A stretch of 64,000 nt of DNA from Rhizobiaceae bacterium (GTDB lineage: Bacteria > Pseudomonadota > Alphaproteobacteria > Rhizobiales > Rhizobiaceae). Position numbers and translations under genes: made by a program. This document shows positions 59,746-64,000 of this stretch, piece by piece. How positions within the stretch are numbered: the stretch's first letter is position 1; each line of letters opens with the position of its first letter. The notes under the pieces are model-generated. The model did not search any database, had not been told where the DNA came from, and saw only the letters and a list, made by a program, of their open reading frames with translations. The DNA is taken from the NCBI GenBank assembly GCA_905339215.1, contig CAJPFN010000001.1, positions 45,859 through 109,858 of the forward strand. The letters run 5' to 3'.

Positions 59746-59884
59746 GAACTATGCCGAGTGTCAACGACCGATTCTTGGTCGAAATGGCCGGCGAAGCGCT
59801 TCATACCGCCACGATCGGAAGAGGCGCTCGGCATAGTTCGGCGGTCGGCATAAACCGCGTTATGCCGCGCCCGGCATAACGCGG
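59746..59884. repeat. Element end with two 13-bp perfect inverted repeats
   Basis: GAACTATGCCGAG (59746-59758) and its complement CTCGGCATAGTTC (59827-59839) are 68 nt apart. CCGCGTTATGCCG (59855-59867) and CGGCATAACGCGG (59872-59884) form a 13-bp stem with a 4-nt loop. A further TCGGCATA lies at 59845-59852. All share the core TATGCCG. They are probably binding sites of the tyrosine recombinases; the last repeat abuts the interrupted IS66 transposase exactly. Confidence 0.8.
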
Positions 59885-61394
59885 TCTGGATCAGCGTCGC
59901 CATGGCAGCGGCACGCTCGGCGCCACGGCTGGAGCCCGCGAAGAGCCACGCTTTCCGACTGAGGGCAAAACCTCGGAGCGCCCGCTCGGCGGCATTGTTC
60001 GACAGGCAGGCCCGCCCGTCGTCGAGGAACGAGGCAAAGCTGTTCCAGCGTCTGAGCATGTAGTCGATCGGCTTGGCGACGGTCGCCGAGCGCGAGAGTG
60101 TGCTGCGTTGCTCACCGAGCCAGACGCGCAAATCGTCGGCGAGCGGGCGGCTACGCTCCTGCCGGACCTGGCGGCGTTCGTCGGCGCTGAGACCGTTGAT
60201 CTCACGCTCGATGGCAAAGAGCGCGTCAATGCGTTTCACCGCCTCCAGGGCGATCGGCGACACGGGCGCGGCGCCGGGCCCGCGCCGAGCGCTCGCGGCA
60301 ATGTCGGCGAGCTCGAAGAAGCCGCGACGGGCATGGGACCAGCAGAGTGCCGACGTGACCGGCCCACCCGGACGCGCGGGATCATAAAGCCCGTTGTATC
60401 CGCCATAGGCGTCGGCCTGCAGGATACCGCGCCAAGCCGCGAGATGCGCATCCGGATGCTCTTGCCGCCTGTCGCGCGAAGCGAAGTAAAGCGCCGCCGG
60501 CGGATCTGCGCCGCCGAAGGGTTTGTCGTCGCGCACATAGGTCCAGATTCGGCCGGTGTCGGTCTTGCCCTTGGCCAGGATCGGCACCGTCGTGTCGTCG
60601 GCGTGCAGCCTCTCGGCCGCCATGACGTGCCGGGCGATCAACTCATGCAACGGCGCAAGCGCCACGGTCGCCGCGCCAACCTGGTCGGCCAGCGTCGAGA
60701 CCGAGAGGTCGATACCCTCGCGGCCGTAGCGCTCGCTCTGGCGGTTGAGCGGTTGATGCTGACCGAACTTCTCGAACAGCAGCATGGCCAGCAGGTTCGG
60801 CCCCAAAAAGCCGCGCGGCGTCACATGGAAAGGCGCGGGCGGCTGCGTGATGGCCTCACACTCGCGGCAGGTGAACTTCTCCCGCACCGTCTGGATCACC
60901 TTCCACTGGCGCGGGATCACCTCCAGGGTCTCGGTGACGTCCTCACCCAGCTTCGACAGCTTCATGGAGCCACAGCATGGGCATGACGTCGGCGCGGCGA
61001 TGACGACCCGCTCGCGCGGCAGATGCTGTGGAAAGGGCTTGCGGACAGGACGACCGCGAAGCCGTGCAGGCAGTGACGCCTGTCGCGACATCGTCTCCGC
61101 CGCGAGTTCGTCCTCGGTCGCCTTCGCTTCGAGTTCCTCGAGCTGAAGTTCCATCTGGTCGATGAGGCGCATCGTGCGCTCGGAGCGCTGACCATAGAGC
61201 TCGCGCTTGAGCTTCTCGATCATCAGCTTCAGATGCGCGATCGTCACTTCGGTCGATGACGCTGCAGCCTTCGCCGCAAGAGCTTCGGCTTGCGCCTCGA
61301 TCCGTGCCTGGCGCTCCGCCAGAATCATCGCATGCGCCGCCGCCAGATCGGTCGGCAGTGACGGCGGCAGGGGCGATTCAGCGGGCGCGTTCAC
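59885..61394 (-). pseudogene. tnpC: IS66-family transposase TnpC, interrupted at its 3' end
   Basis: The transposase of an IS66-type element. The zinc-ribbon region PTSCPCCGSMKLSKLGEDV is followed by EKFTCRECEA. The catalytic blocks are LHADDTTVPILAKG, LQADAYGGYNGLYD and LSNNAAERALRGFA (DDE). After LIQTA near 59885 the family ending (KLNDVDPQAWLADVLARI type) is replaced by the recombinase element, and the open frame running on to 59622 is accidental. The start is taken at GTG 61394 (VNAPAESP). tnpA and tnpB are not present; an IS21-type end begins 23 nt upstream. Confidence 0.85.
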
Positions 61395-61416
61395 CAGGAC
61401 AGGGAATGTAGCGCGA

Positions 61417-61432
61417 CAATCTGGATGAGAAT
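61417..61432 (+). repeat. Left inverted repeat of the IS21-type element
   Basis: CAATCTGGATGAGAAT, a 16-bp perfect inverted match to 63985-64000. It is 23 nt from the probable tnpC start, which dates the IS21 insertion after the IS66 element. Confidence 0.85.
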
Positions 61433-61511
61433 CTTGTGTCGCGGCGGGGGTGATGATCGCGGTATTGATTGCCGCGCGCAAGAGGGTTGTCGGTTTGATT
61501 GTCGCGGCGCG

Positions 61512-63880
<2,369 letters not shown>

Positions 63881-63984
63881 TTACCCGGTCCACCGCGATC
63901 ACAAGACGATGCCCCGAAAGGATCGCCGCCGCGGTCTTGAAACTCCGGTCGGGCTACGCCCTCCCTGCGTCTCAAGACCGCGGC

Positions 63985-64000
63985 ATTCTCATCCAGATTG
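63985..64000 (-). repeat. Right inverted repeat of the IS21-type element
   Basis: ATTCTCATCCAGATTG at the end of the window. Just inside it a 12-bp inverted repeat, CCGCGGTCTTGA (63929-63940) with TCAAGACCGCGG (63972-63983), could fold or bind transposase. Confidence 0.85.

Noticed and set aside
59622..59884. C-terminal extension of the IS66 transposase frame
   Set aside because: The frame stays open by chance through the recombinase element's end; homology to TnpC stops at 59885.

Overview
The window is GC-rich, densely packed chromosomal or large-replicon DNA from a proteobacterium, most likely an alphaproteobacterium near the Rhodobacterales. The clues are the codon bias, many ATGA stop/start overlaps, a C-P lyase remnant, a ccoNOQP-ccoS cbb3 operon headed by an Rrf2/NsrR gene, two hexameric tyrosine-coordinated heme proteins, NnrS and DUF6522. 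No rRNA, intact tRNA or CRISPR array was recognised. Taxonomy is inference.

1-16.7 kb (minus strand): a tightly linked operon for a periplasmic molybdo-enzyme of the nitrite oxidoreductase / periplasmic nitrate reductase type. In transcription order it runs: small protein, cytochrome bd-like membrane oxidase subunit, diheme cytochrome c, membrane-anchored cytochrome c, Tat-exported catalytic subunit (nxrA-like), small protein, four-cluster Fe-S subunit (nxrB-like), TorD-type chaperone, heme b gamma subunit (nxrC-like), a double USP / double PCP_red fusion protein, a radical SAM-SPASM protein with a PCP_red tail, protoporphyrinogen oxidase and ferrochelatase (cut by the left edge). The alpha and beta subunits look like Nitrospira/anammox NXR rather than the cytoplasmic NarGH or Nitrobacter type. 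A PAS-BTAD (SARP-like) activator gene lies immediately upstream, and the only intergenic gap at the operon head carries 11-bp-period direct repeats of the kind SARP proteins bind. Whether the enzyme works as nitrite oxidase or nitrate reductase cannot be read from sequence.

16.8-19.9 kb: scar tissue. A frameshifted serine recombinase has cut phnK. phnL is intact, and phnM and phnP are broken and joined by a deletion. 19.9-24.6 kb (minus): NnrS, 5-formyl-THF cyclo-ligase, nitronate monooxygenase-like, DUF488, AhpD-like, and a truncated-hemoglobin/RIC di-iron repair fusion. 24.65-30.1 kb (plus): nsrR-ccoNOQP-small protein-DUF2189-ccoS-HTHP-DUF6522. A perfect NsrR-type palindrome lies between these two divergent units, so NO detoxification and microaerobic respiration are probably co-regulated. 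30.2-31.9 kb: TTHB210-like protein, cupredoxin, ECF sigma factor. 32.0-35.6 kb (minus): a MarR-headed group with a second HTHP, DUF4399, thioredoxin-like proteins and a MOSC protein.

35.6-36.5 kb holds remnants (ISL3-type transposase, CoA-transferase). 36.6-56.4 kb is a catabolic island: a branched-chain-amino-acid-type ABC transporter (livHMGF, livK), two acyl-CoA ligases, two acyl-CoA dehydrogenases, two enoyl-CoA hydratases, two hotdog thioesterases, a Cys-less SCP2-thiolase-like protein with its DUF35 partner, a citryl-CoA-lyase-like protein, an amidohydrolase, two medium-chain dehydrogenases, a SnoaL-like protein and a TetR regulator. Two divergent promoter regions of this island share a similar 28-nt sequence. 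The substrate is an unknown acid degraded as a CoA thioester. 56.4-64 kb is a mobile-element graveyard: an IS66 fragment, a GGDEF gene, two tyrosine recombinases with an end of paired 13-bp inverted repeats that interrupts an IS66 transposase, and an IS21-type element whose right inverted repeat ends exactly at the window edge.
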